A DNA stretch of 64,000 nt from Paenibacillaceae bacterium (GTDB lineage Bacteria; Bacillota; Clostridia; Lachnospirales; Lachnospiraceae), in contig SVDU01000011.1 in the NCBI GenBank assembly GCA_015057705.1, forward strand, positions 62,001-126,000, given 5' to 3'. Shown here piece after piece: positions 55,193-63,306 of this stretch. Position 1 is the stretch's first letter. Each line of letters begins with the position of its first letter. The position numbers and the translations under genes were made by a program. Under the pieces are notes generated by a model, which searched no databases, had not been told where the DNA came from, and saw only the letters and a list, made by a program, of their open reading frames with translations.

Positions 55193-56596
55193 ATGTATAA
55201 GAAAGAGATTGGCCAGTACATTGATTCTCATAAGGAGGAAATGATTGAAGATATCTGCAGGCTTTGCAGAATCAACAGTGAGAAGATGCCTTACAAAGAA
55301 GGGATGCCTTATGGTCCCGGAGCATTTCAGGCGCTGGAGGAAGCGCTTGATATCGCGGACTCTTATGGTTTTACCATTACCAATTATGATAACTATGTGG
55401 GAACAGCCGATTTAAATGATAAGGAACACCAGCTTGATATTCTGGCCCATCTGGATGTAGTGCCGGCAGGAGAAGGCTGGAAAGAGACAGAGCCCTTTGA
55501 ACCAGTTGTAAAAGGGGATAAATTATTCGGAAGAGGAACCTCCGATGATAAAGGTCCTGCAATGGCAGCTCTTTATGCCATGCGTGCAGTGAAGGAATTA
55601 AACATTCCGTTAAAGAAGAATGTACGCCTGATCCTTGGAACAGATGAAGAATGCGGCAGTTCCGATATTGCCCATTATTATTCCATTGAAAAGGAAGCAC
55701 CCATGACGTTTTCTCCAGACGGGGCATTTCCAGTTGTGAACACGGAAAAAGGCGGATTAAACGGCCATTTTACAGCTGACTGGGAGCCGTCGGCTGCACT
55801 TCCTAAGCTTGTAAGCATCAAAGCAGGCGTTAAGGTAAATGTTGTGCCAGGTAAGGCCAATGCTTCTGTTGCCGGCCTGGACAAAGAGGTGTTAACCAGT
55901 ATCGCCGCAGAATGTGAGCAGGAGACCGGAGTTCGTTTTGAACTGGCTTTCGAGGGCGATCTGGCTCATATTACCGCTGTGGGAGAAAGTGCCCATGCCT
56001 CCACACCAAAAGAGGGCAATAATGCATTAACTGGTCTTTTGGTTTATTTAACAAGGCTTCCATTTGCAAAATGTCCTCAGATTACCATGATTGAACGCCT
56101 TCTTGAGCTGATTCCTCACGGTGACACAGAAGGGAAAGCTCTTGGCATCGCCATGAGTGATGAACTTTCAGGTGGATTAACTCTGGCATTCAGCCTTTTG
56201 GAAGTGACACAGTCCGGCCTTTCCGGAACCTTTGACAGCCGCTGTCCTATCTGTGCAACAAAGGAAAATGTCCTTGATGTAGTAAAAAAGAATATGGAAG
56301 AAAAGGGATTTACCCTGCATAATGATTCCATGCGCCCGCCTCACCATGTAGACGGAAATTCAGATTTCGTAAAGACCCTCTTAAATGCCTATGAATCCTA
56401 TACCGGTTTAAAGGGAGAGTGCATTTCTATGGGAGGTGGAACCTATGTTCATGAGTTGAATAACGGTGTCGCTTTTGGAGCCTCTTTGCCTGGAACGGAT
56501 AACCGCATGCATGGAGCCGATGAGTTTGCTGTCGTAGACGAACTGCTGGTGAGCGCAAAGATCTTTGCACAGGTAATAGTCGATCTCTGTTCATAA
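55193..56596 (+). CDS. pepV: Dipeptidase PepV / Sapep family metallopeptidase (M20)
   Basis: A 467-residue di-zinc aminopeptidase family enzyme. It has the first metal site LDILAHLDVVPAGEGW, GRGTSDDKGPAMAALYAM with the bridging Asp, GTDEECGSSDIAHY with the catalytic Glu, the lid domain (about 180-390) including VGESAHASTPKEG, and a C-terminal histidine in GADEFAVVDEL. It would split dipeptides in the cytosol after peptide uptake. AAAGGGG precedes the ATG. Methionine transport genes follow on a separate promoter. Confidence 0.92.
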   Translation: MYKKEIGQYIDSHKEEMIEDICRLCRINSEKMPYKEGMPYGPGAFQALEEALDIADSYGFTITNYDNYVGTADLNDKEHQLDILAHLDVVPAGEGWKETEPFEPVVKGDKLFGRGTSDDKGPAMAALYAMRAVKELNIPLKKNVRLILGTDEECGSSDIAHYYSIEKEAPMTFSPDGAFPVVNTEKGGLNGHFTADWEPSAALPKLVSIKAGVKVNVVPGKANASVAGLDKEVLTSIAAECEQETGVRFELAFEGDLAHITAVGESAHASTPKEGNNALTGLLVYLTRLPFAKCPQITMIERLLELIPHGDTEGKALGIAMSDELSGGLTLAFSLLEVTQSGLSGTFDSRCPICATKENVLDVVKKNMEEKGFTLHNDSMRPPHHVDGNSDFVKTLLNAYESYTGLKGECISMGGGTYVHELNNGVAFGASLPGTDNRMHGADEFAVVDELLVSAKIFAQVIVDLCS

Positions 56597-56624
56597 ATAA
56601 AGTTTCCGTATATCAAAAAAACTA

Positions 56625-56653
56625 TTGACAAATGAGATAAGAGAGCGTAAAAT
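56625..56653 (+). promoter_or_regulatory. Sigma-A promoter of metNIQ
   Basis: TTGACA at 56625-56630, exactly 17 bases, and TAAAAT at 56648-56653. The -10 is embedded in the near-palindrome GCGTA-AAA-TACGC (56645-56657), which is flanked by GAG and CTC and could bind a repressor. The leader is about 270 bases long. Confidence 0.8.
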
Positions 56654-56711
56654 ACGCCTCATAAAGATATACCTACTATCTCTGTAGGATTTAGGGAAAG
56701 GAGCGGCTGCC

Positions 56712-56807
56712 ATGAGACGTTTAACAGCTATGCAGATGAATATGAATCAGATGAACGGCATGTGTATGATGATGTGTTGTTTCTCTGAATGCGTAAAAAA
56801 CCGATAA
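56712..56807 (+). CDS. Met/Cys-rich leader peptide of the metNIQ attenuator
   Basis: A 31-residue reading frame starting MRRLTAMQMNMNQMNG and ending ECVKNR. Nine of 31 residues are methionine, with a triplet at 19-21, and four are cysteine, clustered at 18, 22, 23 and 27. It has a good ribosome site, AAAGGAG at 56697-56703, eight bases before the ATG, and lies between a strong promoter and an intrinsic terminator (56870-56903) ahead of the methionine importer. Such placement and composition are what is expected for a translation-sensing attenuator responding to charged tRNA-Met and possibly tRNA-Cys. Similarity to a known named leader is not established. Confidence 0.7.
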   Translation: MRRLTAMQMNMNQMNGMCMMMCCFSECVKNR

Positions 56808-56841
56808 AGGAATTCATTTGTATAGATTGTGATAGGAGTTC

Positions 56842-56869
56842 TCTGGAAACCGCATATGCGGAAGTTTCA
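56842..56869 (+). promoter_or_regulatory. Hairpin upstream of the met attenuator terminator
   Basis: GAAAC at 56846-56850 pairs with GTTTC at 56864-56868, enclosing the palindrome CCGCATATGCGG at 56850-56861. It immediately precedes the terminator and could be the pause or antiterminator-type element of the attenuator. Confidence 0.5.
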
Positions 56870-56903
56870 GGTCGCAAGTCTGTGCATGGCTTGCGGCCTT
56901 TTT
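56870..56903 (+). terminator. Intrinsic terminator before metN (attenuator)
   Basis: GGTCGCAAG at 56870-56878 pairs over nine bases with CTTGCGGCC at 56890-56898, followed by TTTTT to 56903. It is 27 bases before the metN start, so full expression needs read-through. Confidence 0.85.
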
Positions 56904-56929
56904 GTACATAAAAAGAAAGGAAATGACAC

Positions 56930-57952
56930 ATGCAGTCAGAAGAACCTATTATTCAGCTGGTTGGGCTGGGAAAAGAATTTTTCACCTCAAACGGTCCCAT
57001 TAAAGCATTGGACGATATCAATCTCTCTATTGAACGAGGAGAGATATTTGGAATTATTGGTTTAAGCGGCGCTGGTAAAAGTACCCTTGTCCGTTGTATC
57101 AACTATTTAGAGGTCCCCACATCCGGTGATGTGTTATTTGAAAATCAGAGTCTGGCAGCCATGAGCCCCAGAAAGCAGAGACGGGCAAGGCAATCCATGG
57201 GCATGATTTTTCAGCAGTTTAATTTACTTGCACAAAGGAATGTACTGCAGAATGTATGCTTCCCCCTTGAAATAGCCAATGTGCCCAAAAAAGAAGCAAT
57301 AAAAAGATCCATGGAACTGTTGGAACTGGTTGGTTTAAAGGAACGGGCGAAAGCTTATCCTTCCCAGCTTTCCGGCGGTCAGAAGCAAAGAGTGGCCATC
57401 GCGAGAGCCCTTGCCACAAATCCAAAGATTCTTCTTTGCGACGAAGCTACCAGTGCCCTGGACCCCAACACAACGAAATCCATACTGGGTCTTTTAAAAG
57501 AAATCAATAAAAATATGGGAGTTACAGTAGTAGTGATTACCCATGAGATGTCGGTGATTGAAGCGATCTGCGACAGAGTTGCCATCATCGACCAGAGCCA
57601 CATTGCGGAAGTGGGCTGCGTCGCTGACATCTTTTCCGGACCCAAATCCAAGATCGGTAGACAACTGATTCTGGGAGACGCGGCAGAACAGGCCATACGG
57701 TTTGGCAGCAACAGAAGAATCCGCATATCATTTGACGGACGTTCTTCCTTTGAACCAGTTCTTTCCAATATGATACTTGCCTGTAAAGTGCCGGTAAATA
57801 TTATGCATGCGGAAACCCGTGATATCGGGGGAACCGCCATGGGTCAGATGGTGATTCAGCTTCCGGAAGAAGAAATTGACCAGAACCGTGTTTTAAATTA
57901 TCTGAAAACAGCAAACATTAATTTTGAGGAGGTGAATGATTATGACCTTTGA
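56930..57952 (+). CDS. metN: Methionine ABC transporter ATP-binding protein
   Basis: A 340-residue ATPase of the D/L-methionine importer. The ABC domain has Walker A GLSGAGKSTLVRC (about 42-54), Q-loop MIFQQFNLL, signature [15 protein letters not shown], Walker B ILLCDEATSALDP and IITHEM-type switch. The C-terminal NIL domain (about 265-340, NMILACKVPVNIMHAETRDIGG) binds methionine in homologues and inhibits transport allosterically. AAAGGAAATG precedes the start. It overlaps metI by 11 bases. Confidence 0.95.
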   Translation: MQSEEPIIQLVGLGKEFFTSNGPIKALDDINLSIERGEIFGIIGLSGAGKSTLVRCINYLEVPTSGDVLFENQSLAAMSPRKQRRARQSMGMIFQQFNLLAQRNVLQNVCFPLEIANVPKKEAIKRSMELLELVGLKERAKAYPSQLSGGQKQRVAIARALATNPKILLCDEATSALDPNTTKSILGLLKEINKNMGVTVVVITHEMSVIEAICDRVAIIDQSHIAEVGCVADIFSGPKSKIGRQLILGDAAEQAIRFGSNRRIRISFDGRSSFEPVLSNMILACKVPVNIMHAETRDIGGTAMGQMVIQLPEEEIDQNRVLNYLKTANINFEEVNDYDL

Positions 57953-58607
57953 TGCTGCAACCATAGCGATGCTGAAATTAGGTGTCTGGGAAACCCTGTT
58001 CATGACTTTCACATCATCCTTTTTCGCATATCTCATCGGAATACCATTAGGTATCATTCTGATTGTTATGGATAAAGACGGAATCTACCCGGTTCCCTGG
58101 CTTCAGAGAATTCTGGGACTGATCATCAACCTGCTTCGGTCTGTACCTTTTATCATTCTGCTGATTATGGTAATGCCCATTACCAAGATTATTGCTGGCA
58201 CGACCCTGGGAGCAAAAGCTGTCATCCCTCCTCTGGTAATCGCATCTGCACCTTATGTTGCAAGAGTAGTGGAATCTTCTTTTAAAGAAGTGGATGCTGG
58301 AGTGATCGAAGCGGCGAAATCCATGGGAGCTTCCGCTATGCAGATTATCTTAAAAGTGCTTCTGCCGGAAGCAAAGCCTTCCCTTTTAGTGGGAGCAGCT
58401 TTATCCGTTACCACCATCCTTGCTTACTCCGCGATGTCTGGTTTTGTAGGCGGAGGCGGTCTGGGAGATATCGCCATCAAATATGGTTATTACCGGTATC
58501 AGACTGTGATGATGTTTATTACAGTTGCCATTCTTGTTATCATTGTCCAGATAATTCAGGAAGCAGGCATGAAGCTTTCCAGGATGAGTGACAAGCGAAT
58601 TAAATAG
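57942..58607 (+). CDS. metI: Methionine ABC transporter permease
   Basis: A 221-residue membrane protein with about five helices. It has the EAA-type loop SFKEVDAGVIEAAKSMGASAMQIILKVLLPEAKPSLLVG, and family features LLRSVPFIILLI and SGFVGGGGLGDIAIKYGYYRYQ. Two ATGs are possible. I chose 57942, nine bases after GAGGAGG; 57936 would be only three bases away. It lies within the metN 3' end, giving translational coupling. Confidence 0.93.
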   Translation: MTFDAATIAMLKLGVWETLFMTFTSSFFAYLIGIPLGIILIVMDKDGIYPVPWLQRILGLIINLLRSVPFIILLIMVMPITKIIAGTTLGAKAVIPPLVIASAPYVARVVESSFKEVDAGVIEAAKSMGASAMQIILKVLLPEAKPSLLVGAALSVTTILAYSAMSGFVGGGGLGDIAIKYGYYRYQTVMMFITVAILVIIVQIIQEAGMKLSRMSDKRIK

Positions 58608-58653
58608 TAACTGCCACTGGCGTTATTAAATAAATTTTCAGGAGGAAAACATT

Positions 58654-59556
58654 ATGAAAAAATCTTTTTATGCTTTAACCGCAACCCTGCTTTTGGCAGG
58701 AGCACTGACCGGCTGCGCAGGAAGCAAAGAAGCACCGGCTACCACTGCAGCAGCAGAGTCCAAAACGGAAACCACTGCAGCTGAGACAAAGGCAGAAACA
58801 GAGAGTAAGACAGAGGCTTCCGGCAAACTGGAGAAAATTGTGGTAGGAGCAACACCTGCACCTCATGCAGAGATTTTAAATGCTGCAAAAGATATTTTAA
58901 AGGAAAAAGGATATGAGCTGGTAGTAAAGGAGTATACTGATTACGTTCAGCCAAACGTAGCACTTGACTCCGGCGACTTAGATGCCAACTACTTCCAGCA
59001 TCAGCCATATTTAGATCAGTTTAATCAGGAAAAAGGAACCGACTTAGTCAGCGCAGGCTCCATTCACTATGAGCCATACGGAATCTATGCAGGAAAGAGC
59101 AAATCTCTGGACAGTCTTGCAGAAGGAGCACAGATTGCTGTACCAAATGATGTATCCAATGAAGCAAGAGCATTAAATCTTCTGGCTGACAAAGGTCTTA
59201 TCCAGTTAAAAGATGGTGTGGGTCTGGAAGCAACCAAGAATGACATTGTAAAAAATGATAAGAACTTTAAAATCGTTGAGGTAGAGGCTGCCCAGCTTCC
59301 CCGCTCTCTTGGTGATGTAGACATTGCCGTTATTAACGGAAACTATGCAATTGATGCCGGATTAAAAGTTTCTGATGCACTTGCAGTAGAAGATGCTTCC
59401 TCAGCAGCAGCAACCCGTTACAGCAATATCGTTGCTGTCCGTAAGGGAGATGAAACAAACGAGAAGACAAAAGCCCTGGTTGAAGCATTAACCAGCGATA
59501 CAGTTAAAAAGTTCATTGAAGATACTTACAACGGAGCGGTTGTTCCTTCGTTCTAA
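58654..59556 (+). CDS. metQ: Methionine-binding lipoprotein MetQ
   Basis: A 300-residue NlpA-family binding protein with lipobox LTGC (Cys21) and a long Ala/Thr/Glu-rich linker to about residue 50. The mature domain has KIVVGATPAPHAEILNAAKDILKEKGYELVVKEYTDYVQPNVALDSGDLDANYFQHQPYLDQF, the family signature, plus AVINGNYAIDAGL. AGGAGGAAAA precedes the ATG. It completes the importer with metN and metI and ends at a strong terminator. Confidence 0.95.
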   Translation: MKKSFYALTATLLLAGALTGCAGSKEAPATTAAAESKTETTAAETKAETESKTEASGKLEKIVVGATPAPHAEILNAAKDILKEKGYELVVKEYTDYVQPNVALDSGDLDANYFQHQPYLDQFNQEKGTDLVSAGSIHYEPYGIYAGKSKSLDSLAEGAQIAVPNDVSNEARALNLLADKGLIQLKDGVGLEATKNDIVKNDKNFKIVEVEAAQLPRSLGDVDIAVINGNYAIDAGLKVSDALAVEDASSAAATRYSNIVAVRKGDETNEKTKALVEALTSDTVKKFIEDTYNGAVVPSF

Positions 59557-59581
59557 TAAGTAAATAGGGATAAAAACCATC

Positions 59582-59615
59582 ATGCAGCAGGGATTAGAAG
59601 CCCTGCTGCATTTTT
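59582..59615 (+). terminator. Intrinsic terminator of metNIQ
   Basis: ATGCAGCAGGG at 59582-59592 pairs perfectly with CCCTGCTGCAT at 59601-59611, then TTTT. Eleven-base stem, eight-base loop. Confidence 0.93.
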
Positions 59616-59642
59616 CTGTGCAAAATGAAAGAAAAACTTCAT

Positions 59643-59671
59643 TTTACATACAATGGAAAATAATGTATAAT
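59643..59671 (+). promoter_or_regulatory. Sigma-A promoter of the DUF4190-DUF975 pair
   Basis: TTTACA at 59643-59648, a 17-base spacer and TATAAT at 59666-59671, about 33 bases before the start codon. Confidence 0.75.
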
Positions 59672-59704
59672 GCCTTTATTATGATTAAAAGGAGATGATA
59701 ATTC

Positions 59705-60028
59705 ATGGATCAGGATAATCAAATGAATTTGGATGATCTTTCTACATACCAACAGCCGCTGAAGAATAAACAGAATAATATGGCACTTGCCTCACTGATA
59801 ATGGGAATTATCGGAATAGTCACATCCTGCTGTTGTTTCGGAGGCCTTATCTTTGGAAGTCTGGGAATTGTATTCGCCCTGCTTTCCAAGACCCAGGATC
59901 GCTTTGAAGGAAATGCAGTGGCAGGACTGATTACTTCTATCATTGGTCTGGTGTTTACTGCAATTGTGTTTATTCTGATTGTAGGATCGGGGCTGATGGA
60001 GGAACTTGCTGCAGGAGGTGCATTTTAG
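59705..60028 (+). CDS. DUF4190 domain membrane protein
   Basis: A 107-residue protein with a soluble acidic N-terminus (about 1-27) and two hydrophobic helices: ASLIMGIIGIVTSCCCFGGLIFGSLGIVFALLS and AVAGLITSIIGLVFTAIVFILIVGSG. This is the DUF4190 pattern. Three adjacent cysteines at about 43-45 are notable. The function is unknown. The stop overlaps the next start, suggesting joint work in the membrane. AAAGGAG precedes the ATG. Confidence 0.82.
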   Translation: MDQDNQMNLDDLSTYQQPLKNKQNNMALASLIMGIIGIVTSCCCFGGLIFGSLGIVFALLSKTQDRFEGNAVAGLITSIIGLVFTAIVFILIVGSGLMEELAAGGAF

Positions 60029-60852
60029 TGAAAATTTCATCAAGAGAATTGAAAAAACGTGCAAAACAGAAACTGCAGGGCAATTACGGACTCTGCGTTG
60101 GCGTTCAGTTAATTATAAACGCTATTATATCAATCGTTTTAGTAATCATGTTTTTTGCAGGTCTGATCGCCGGAATTCTGGGATCTGGCAGCATATACGG
60201 ATTAAAAGGCAATATGGCGGAATATATCATCATCATAGCAATTGTGGTGGTATCCATGATACTTATGGTTGTTCTCGTATCCCTGTTTACACCTGGAACC
60301 TTAAAGATCTATTTAAATATCAGTGAGAATAAACCGGTACATATATCAGATCTGCTTTATGGTTTTAAAAACAAGCCTCATAAATTTATTGGTCTGAACC
60401 TAATTATATTCCTGATTGCGATGGTTTGGTCCATTCCTTATTATGTAGTACTTGCGGTGGCTGAAATTACAAATTATATTCCAGTTATGATAGTTCTCCT
60501 GATTATTACCTATCTGCTTCTCTTAATCGGAGTTACGATCACATCTTTGTATGTGGCCCAGGCTACGTTTATATTTGTAGAAGCACCGGATAAAGGGATT
60601 TTTAGATGTTTAAAAGAGAGCGTAGAGATGATGAAAGGGAACAAGGGCAGTCTTTTCTATATTAATTTAAGCTTTATGGGACTGGTTCTTCTTGGCTATT
60701 GTTCTTTTGGAATCGCATATCTTTGGATTATGCCGTATATGTACGCAACATTAACCGAATACTATAATGAACTGAAACCGAAGATGATTTTAGAACCTGA
60801 AGTGTATCTTTGTGATTCTTCTTATGAATCCCTTAAGAATCAGGAATTTTAA
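60028..60852 (+). CDS. DUF975 family membrane protein
   Basis: A 274-residue protein with the DUF975 N-terminus (ISSRELKKRAKQKLQGNYG) and about five or six hydrophobic helices. It includes DLLYGFKNKPHKFIGLNLIIFL and the conserved SVEMMKGNKGSLFYINLSFMG. The function is unknown. The start is GTG at 60028, overlapping the previous TAG, with GGAGGTG seven bases upstream. Together with the DUF4190 gene it makes a two-gene membrane operon. Confidence 0.85.
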   Translation: MKISSRELKKRAKQKLQGNYGLCVGVQLIINAIISIVLVIMFFAGLIAGILGSGSIYGLKGNMAEYIIIIAIVVVSMILMVVLVSLFTPGTLKIYLNISENKPVHISDLLYGFKNKPHKFIGLNLIIFLIAMVWSIPYYVVLAVAEITNYIPVMIVLLIITYLLLLIGVTITSLYVAQATFIFVEAPDKGIFRCLKESVEMMKGNKGSLFYINLSFMGLVLLGYCSFGIAYLWIMPYMYATLTEYYNELKPKMILEPEVYLCDSSYESLKNQEF

Positions 60853-60911
60853 TTTGAAACCGTGTCACAGGAGTTGCATGCGCATAGAATACACTATAGG
60901 AGGTGTGTCTT

Positions 60912-61172
60912 ATGCGCATTTGCGATCTGAAGCAAAAAGAAGTGATTAATATCTGCGACTGCAGACGTCTTGGTTTTGTAGGAGACGTGGATTTTGATAT
61001 GGAAACCGGCTGTCTGCTGGCTATCATTGTGCCAGGTCCCGGATGCTTTTGCGGCTTTCTGGTACGTGAAAGAGAATATGTAATTCCATTTTGTGATATC
61101 AGACAGGTAGGTCCTGATATCATACTGGTTAACGTGGATTTGGAAAAAGCGACGGAAAAATGCGGTATTTAA
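60912..61172 (+). CDS. YlmC/YmxH family sporulation-associated protein
   Basis: An 86-residue PRC-barrel-like protein: MRICDLKQKEVINICDCRRLGFVGDVDFDMETGCLLAIIVPG and REREYVIPFCDIRQVGPDIILVNVD. The family is conserved in endospore formers, but its function is not known. I chose ATG 60912 because AGGAGG (60899-60904) precedes it. An earlier in-frame GTG overlaps that site. It overlaps the longer, unlikely upstream extension of nrdR, not the chosen nrdR frame. Confidence 0.85.
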   Translation: MRICDLKQKEVINICDCRRLGFVGDVDFDMETGCLLAIIVPGPGCFCGFLVREREYVIPFCDIRQVGPDIILVNVDLEKATEKCGI

Positions 61173-61258
61173 TGGAAGATGGGCTTGCGAATCTAAGGAT
61201 TGTAAGTTATGATATACATAATAAAAGTTACAGTCCGAAAGACAGGAGGATCCGAGGC

Positions 61259-61711
61259 GTGAAATGTCCATTTTGCAACGAGGCAGATACAAAGGTCATT
61301 GATTCCAGACCGGCAGACGACAACAGTTCGATCAGACGCCGCAGACAATGTGAAAAGTGCGGGAAGAGGTTTACCACTTATGAAAAGCTGGAAACCATGC
61401 CGCTTATGGTTATAAAAAAAGATAATTCCAGAGAGGTTTATGACCGATCCAAGATAGAATCAGGAATTCTTCACTCCTGCCACAAAAGACCGGTTTCTTC
61501 CCAGCAGATCGCTGCCATGGTAGATGAGATCGAAACCCAGGTATTTAACAGGGAAGAAAAAGAAGTAGAAAGCACCGTCATTGGAGAGCTGGTTATGAAA
61601 AAACTTCAGGAAGTGGATGAAGTGGCATATGTAAGATTTGCCTCTGTATACAGAGAGTTTAAAGATGTGAATACCTTTATGGAAGAAATAGGAAAATTAT
61701 TAAAGAAATAG
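61259..61711 (+). CDS. nrdR: Transcriptional repressor NrdR
   Basis: Zinc-ribbon/ATP-cone repressor of ribonucleotide reductase genes, sensing dATP/ATP. The 150-residue protein has the zinc ribbon (CPFC at 3-6, CEKCGKRFTTYE at about 31-42) and the ATP-cone (MVIKKDNSREVYDRSKIESGILHSC onwards), ending VYREFKDVNTFMEEI. The start is GTG at 61259, after AGGAGG with nine-base spacing. An extension of 33 codons upstream is open but does not belong to the family. Confidence 0.95.
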   Translation: MKCPFCNEADTKVIDSRPADDNSSIRRRRQCEKCGKRFTTYEKLETMPLMVIKKDNSREVYDRSKIESGILHSCHKRPVSSQQIAAMVDEIETQVFNREEKEVESTVIGELVMKKLQEVDEVAYVRFASVYREFKDVNTFMEEIGKLLKK

Positions 61712-61718
61712 GAGAGCC

Positions 61719-62240
61719 ATGTTTCAGAAATTTTATCCAGATGAAGACGTAAATTCCACGTATGAAATACCCTTTGAGGATTTTTATAAAAAAGGAATCA
61801 GGGGTATTATTTTTGATATTGACAATACCCTTGTTCCCCATGGGGCACCGGCGGACAACCGGGCAAAGAAGATGTTTTTAAGGCTTCATGATCTGGGAAT
61901 GGAAACCTGTCTTTTATCCAACAACAAAGAACAGAGAGTGTCCGCTTTTGCGGAAGATACAGGCAGCCTTAATTATATTTTCAAAGGAAGAAAGCCTGGA
62001 GTGGAAGGGTATCAGCGGGCCATGAAGCTTATGGGTACCAATTCTTCCAATACAATTTTTGTAGGAGACCAGCTTTTTACCGATGTGTTTGGCGCAAAGA
62101 GGGCTGGAATCTACAGCATTCTGGTCAGCCGGATCCATCCAAAAGAAGAGATTCAGATCAGAATAAAGCGGGCGCTAGAGTCCGTTGTTCTGTATTATTA
62201 CCGCAAGAATAAAAAAATGAAGCAATTAAAGCGCAGCTAA
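61719..62240 (+). CDS. YqeG family HAD-type phosphatase
   Basis: A 173-residue HAD superfamily IIIA phosphatase. It has motif I IIFDIDNTLVPHG (about 30-42, DxDxT), the second motif LLSNN, and the later GRKPGVEGYQRAMKLMG with GDQLFTDVFGAKRAGI as motifs III and IV. YqeG is usually encoded with the GTPase YqeH and shikimate genes. Neither follows here. The substrate is unknown. Confidence 0.92.
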   Translation: MFQKFYPDEDVNSTYEIPFEDFYKKGIRGIIFDIDNTLVPHGAPADNRAKKMFLRLHDLGMETCLLSNNKEQRVSAFAEDTGSLNYIFKGRKPGVEGYQRAMKLMGTNSSNTIFVGDQLFTDVFGAKRAGIYSILVSRIHPKEEIQIRIKRALESVVLYYYRKNKKMKQLKRS

Positions 62241-62377
62241 CCGTCGGCGGGTATATTTGTTGTTTTCCGGTTATAATATCAGAGAAGAGAAATGTTTTCA
62301 TGGACATGCAGATGACTTTTTTAATCATAAATGATTAGTATATGATAAAGAAATAAGGAGATATTTGCAAAAAACAG

Positions 62378-62406
62378 TTGAAAATGCATTAATTTTAGTA
62401 TAGAAT
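62378..62406 (+). promoter_or_regulatory. Sigma-A promoter of efp
   Basis: TTGAAA at 62378-62383, a 17-base spacer and TAGAAT at 62401-62406, about 40 bases before the efp ATG. Confidence 0.75.
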
Positions 62407-62446
62407 ATAAAAGGTTAAGAAGTGAATTCAAGGAGGAATATCATTT

Positions 62447-63004
62447 ATGATATCAGCGGGTGATTTTAGAAACGGTATCACATTGGAGATCGATGGTACT
62501 GTATATCAGATTATGGAGTTTCAGCACGTGAAACCTGGTAAAGGTGCTGCTTTCGTAAGAACAAAGATTAAAGATGTGGTAAACGGCGGCGTTGTAGAAC
62601 GCACATTCCGCCCGACAGAGAAGTTTCCGCAGGCTAGAATCGACAGAGTAGACATGCAGTATCTGTATGCCGATGGAGATCTTCATAACTTTATGGATAC
62701 CAGCAGCTATGAACAGGTTGCATTAAGCGATGATGTCGTTGGAGATGCATTAAAGTTTGTGAAAGAGAATGATACAGTAAAGGTATGCTCTTACAATGGT
62801 AAGGTATATTCTATAGAGCCTCCGTTATTTGTGGAACTGGTTATTACTGATACAGAGCCAGGATTTAAAGGTGATACTGCTCAGGGAGCTACTAAGCCAG
62901 CTACCGTGGAAACCGGTGCAGTGGTTTACGTACCTTTATTTGTTGAACAGGGTGATAAGATTAAGATTGATACACGTACAGGTGAATACCTGTCCAGAGT
63001 TTAA
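62447..63004 (+). CDS. efp: Elongation factor P
   Basis: Translation factor that relieves ribosome stalling at consecutive prolines. The 185 residues have the KOW-like N-terminal domain ([39 protein letters not shown], with the tip lysine of PGKG) and two OB domains, ending [18 protein letters not shown], the family signature. CAAGGAGGAA precedes the ATG. It has its own promoter and terminator. Confidence 0.97.
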   Translation: MISAGDFRNGITLEIDGTVYQIMEFQHVKPGKGAAFVRTKIKDVVNGGVVERTFRPTEKFPQARIDRVDMQYLYADGDLHNFMDTSSYEQVALSDDVVGDALKFVKENDTVKVCSYNGKVYSIEPPLFVELVITDTEPGFKGDTAQGATKPATVETGAVVYVPLFVEQGDKIKIDTRTGEYLSRV

Positions 63005-63056
63005 TCAGGAAAAAAAGACCGGACTGCCCAATGTCATTTAGTTATAGATGACACAT

Positions 63057-63093
63057 GAGTAGAGTATGTAGAAATACATACCCTGCTCTTTTT
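63057..63093 (+). terminator. Intrinsic terminator of efp
   Basis: GAGTAG at 63057-63062 pairs with CTGCTC at 63083-63088 and GTATGTA at 63064-63070 with TACATAC at 63075-63081 around a GAAA loop, followed by TTTTT. Confidence 0.9.
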
Positions 63094-63124
63094 ATGGGTT
63101 TTTGACCTGTTGAAAATGGGTGAG

Positions 63125-63232
63125 TTTCTCTTTAAGAGAAATGAATCCATGTGAAATAATAAACCACCAGCTATGCGGGTGCGAGTCAGGGCAATAACCT
63201 TTTCACAAGCCACCCATTTTACGGGTGGTCTT
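63125..63232. repeat. Cluster of three palindromes in a non-coding gap
   Basis: In the 302-base gap between efp and the flavoprotein gene, after the efp terminator, three hairpins occur. TTTCTCTT/AAGAGAAA is at 63125-63141. CACC/GGTG is at 63165-63181. AAG-CCACCC/GGGTGG-CTT is at 63207-63232. The last is followed by GTCTAG. Closely spaced palindromes like these occur at the ends of IS200/IS605-type elements and in structured RNAs. No transposase is present. Confidence 0.4.
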
Positions 63233-63306
63233 GTCTAGTTATATTATTATAAATTCAGCTTAATCTTAACTATGCAGAGATATGCGTGAAGTATGATGCG
63301 TTTACC

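Noticed and set aside
56655..56929. S-box (SAM-I) riboswitch before metN
   Set aside because: The conserved S-box core segments are not recognisable, while a coding leader and simple terminator explain the region better.
60865..60891. Sigma-K-like promoter (CATAGAATA) before the YlmC/YmxH gene
   Set aside because: The -10 fits, but the -35 spacing is off and the pattern is too short to stand alone.
61160..61258. Upstream extension of nrdR by 33 codons
   Set aside because: It overlaps the YlmC/YmxH stop and precedes the family start MKCPFC; the GTG at 61259 with AGGAGG is better.
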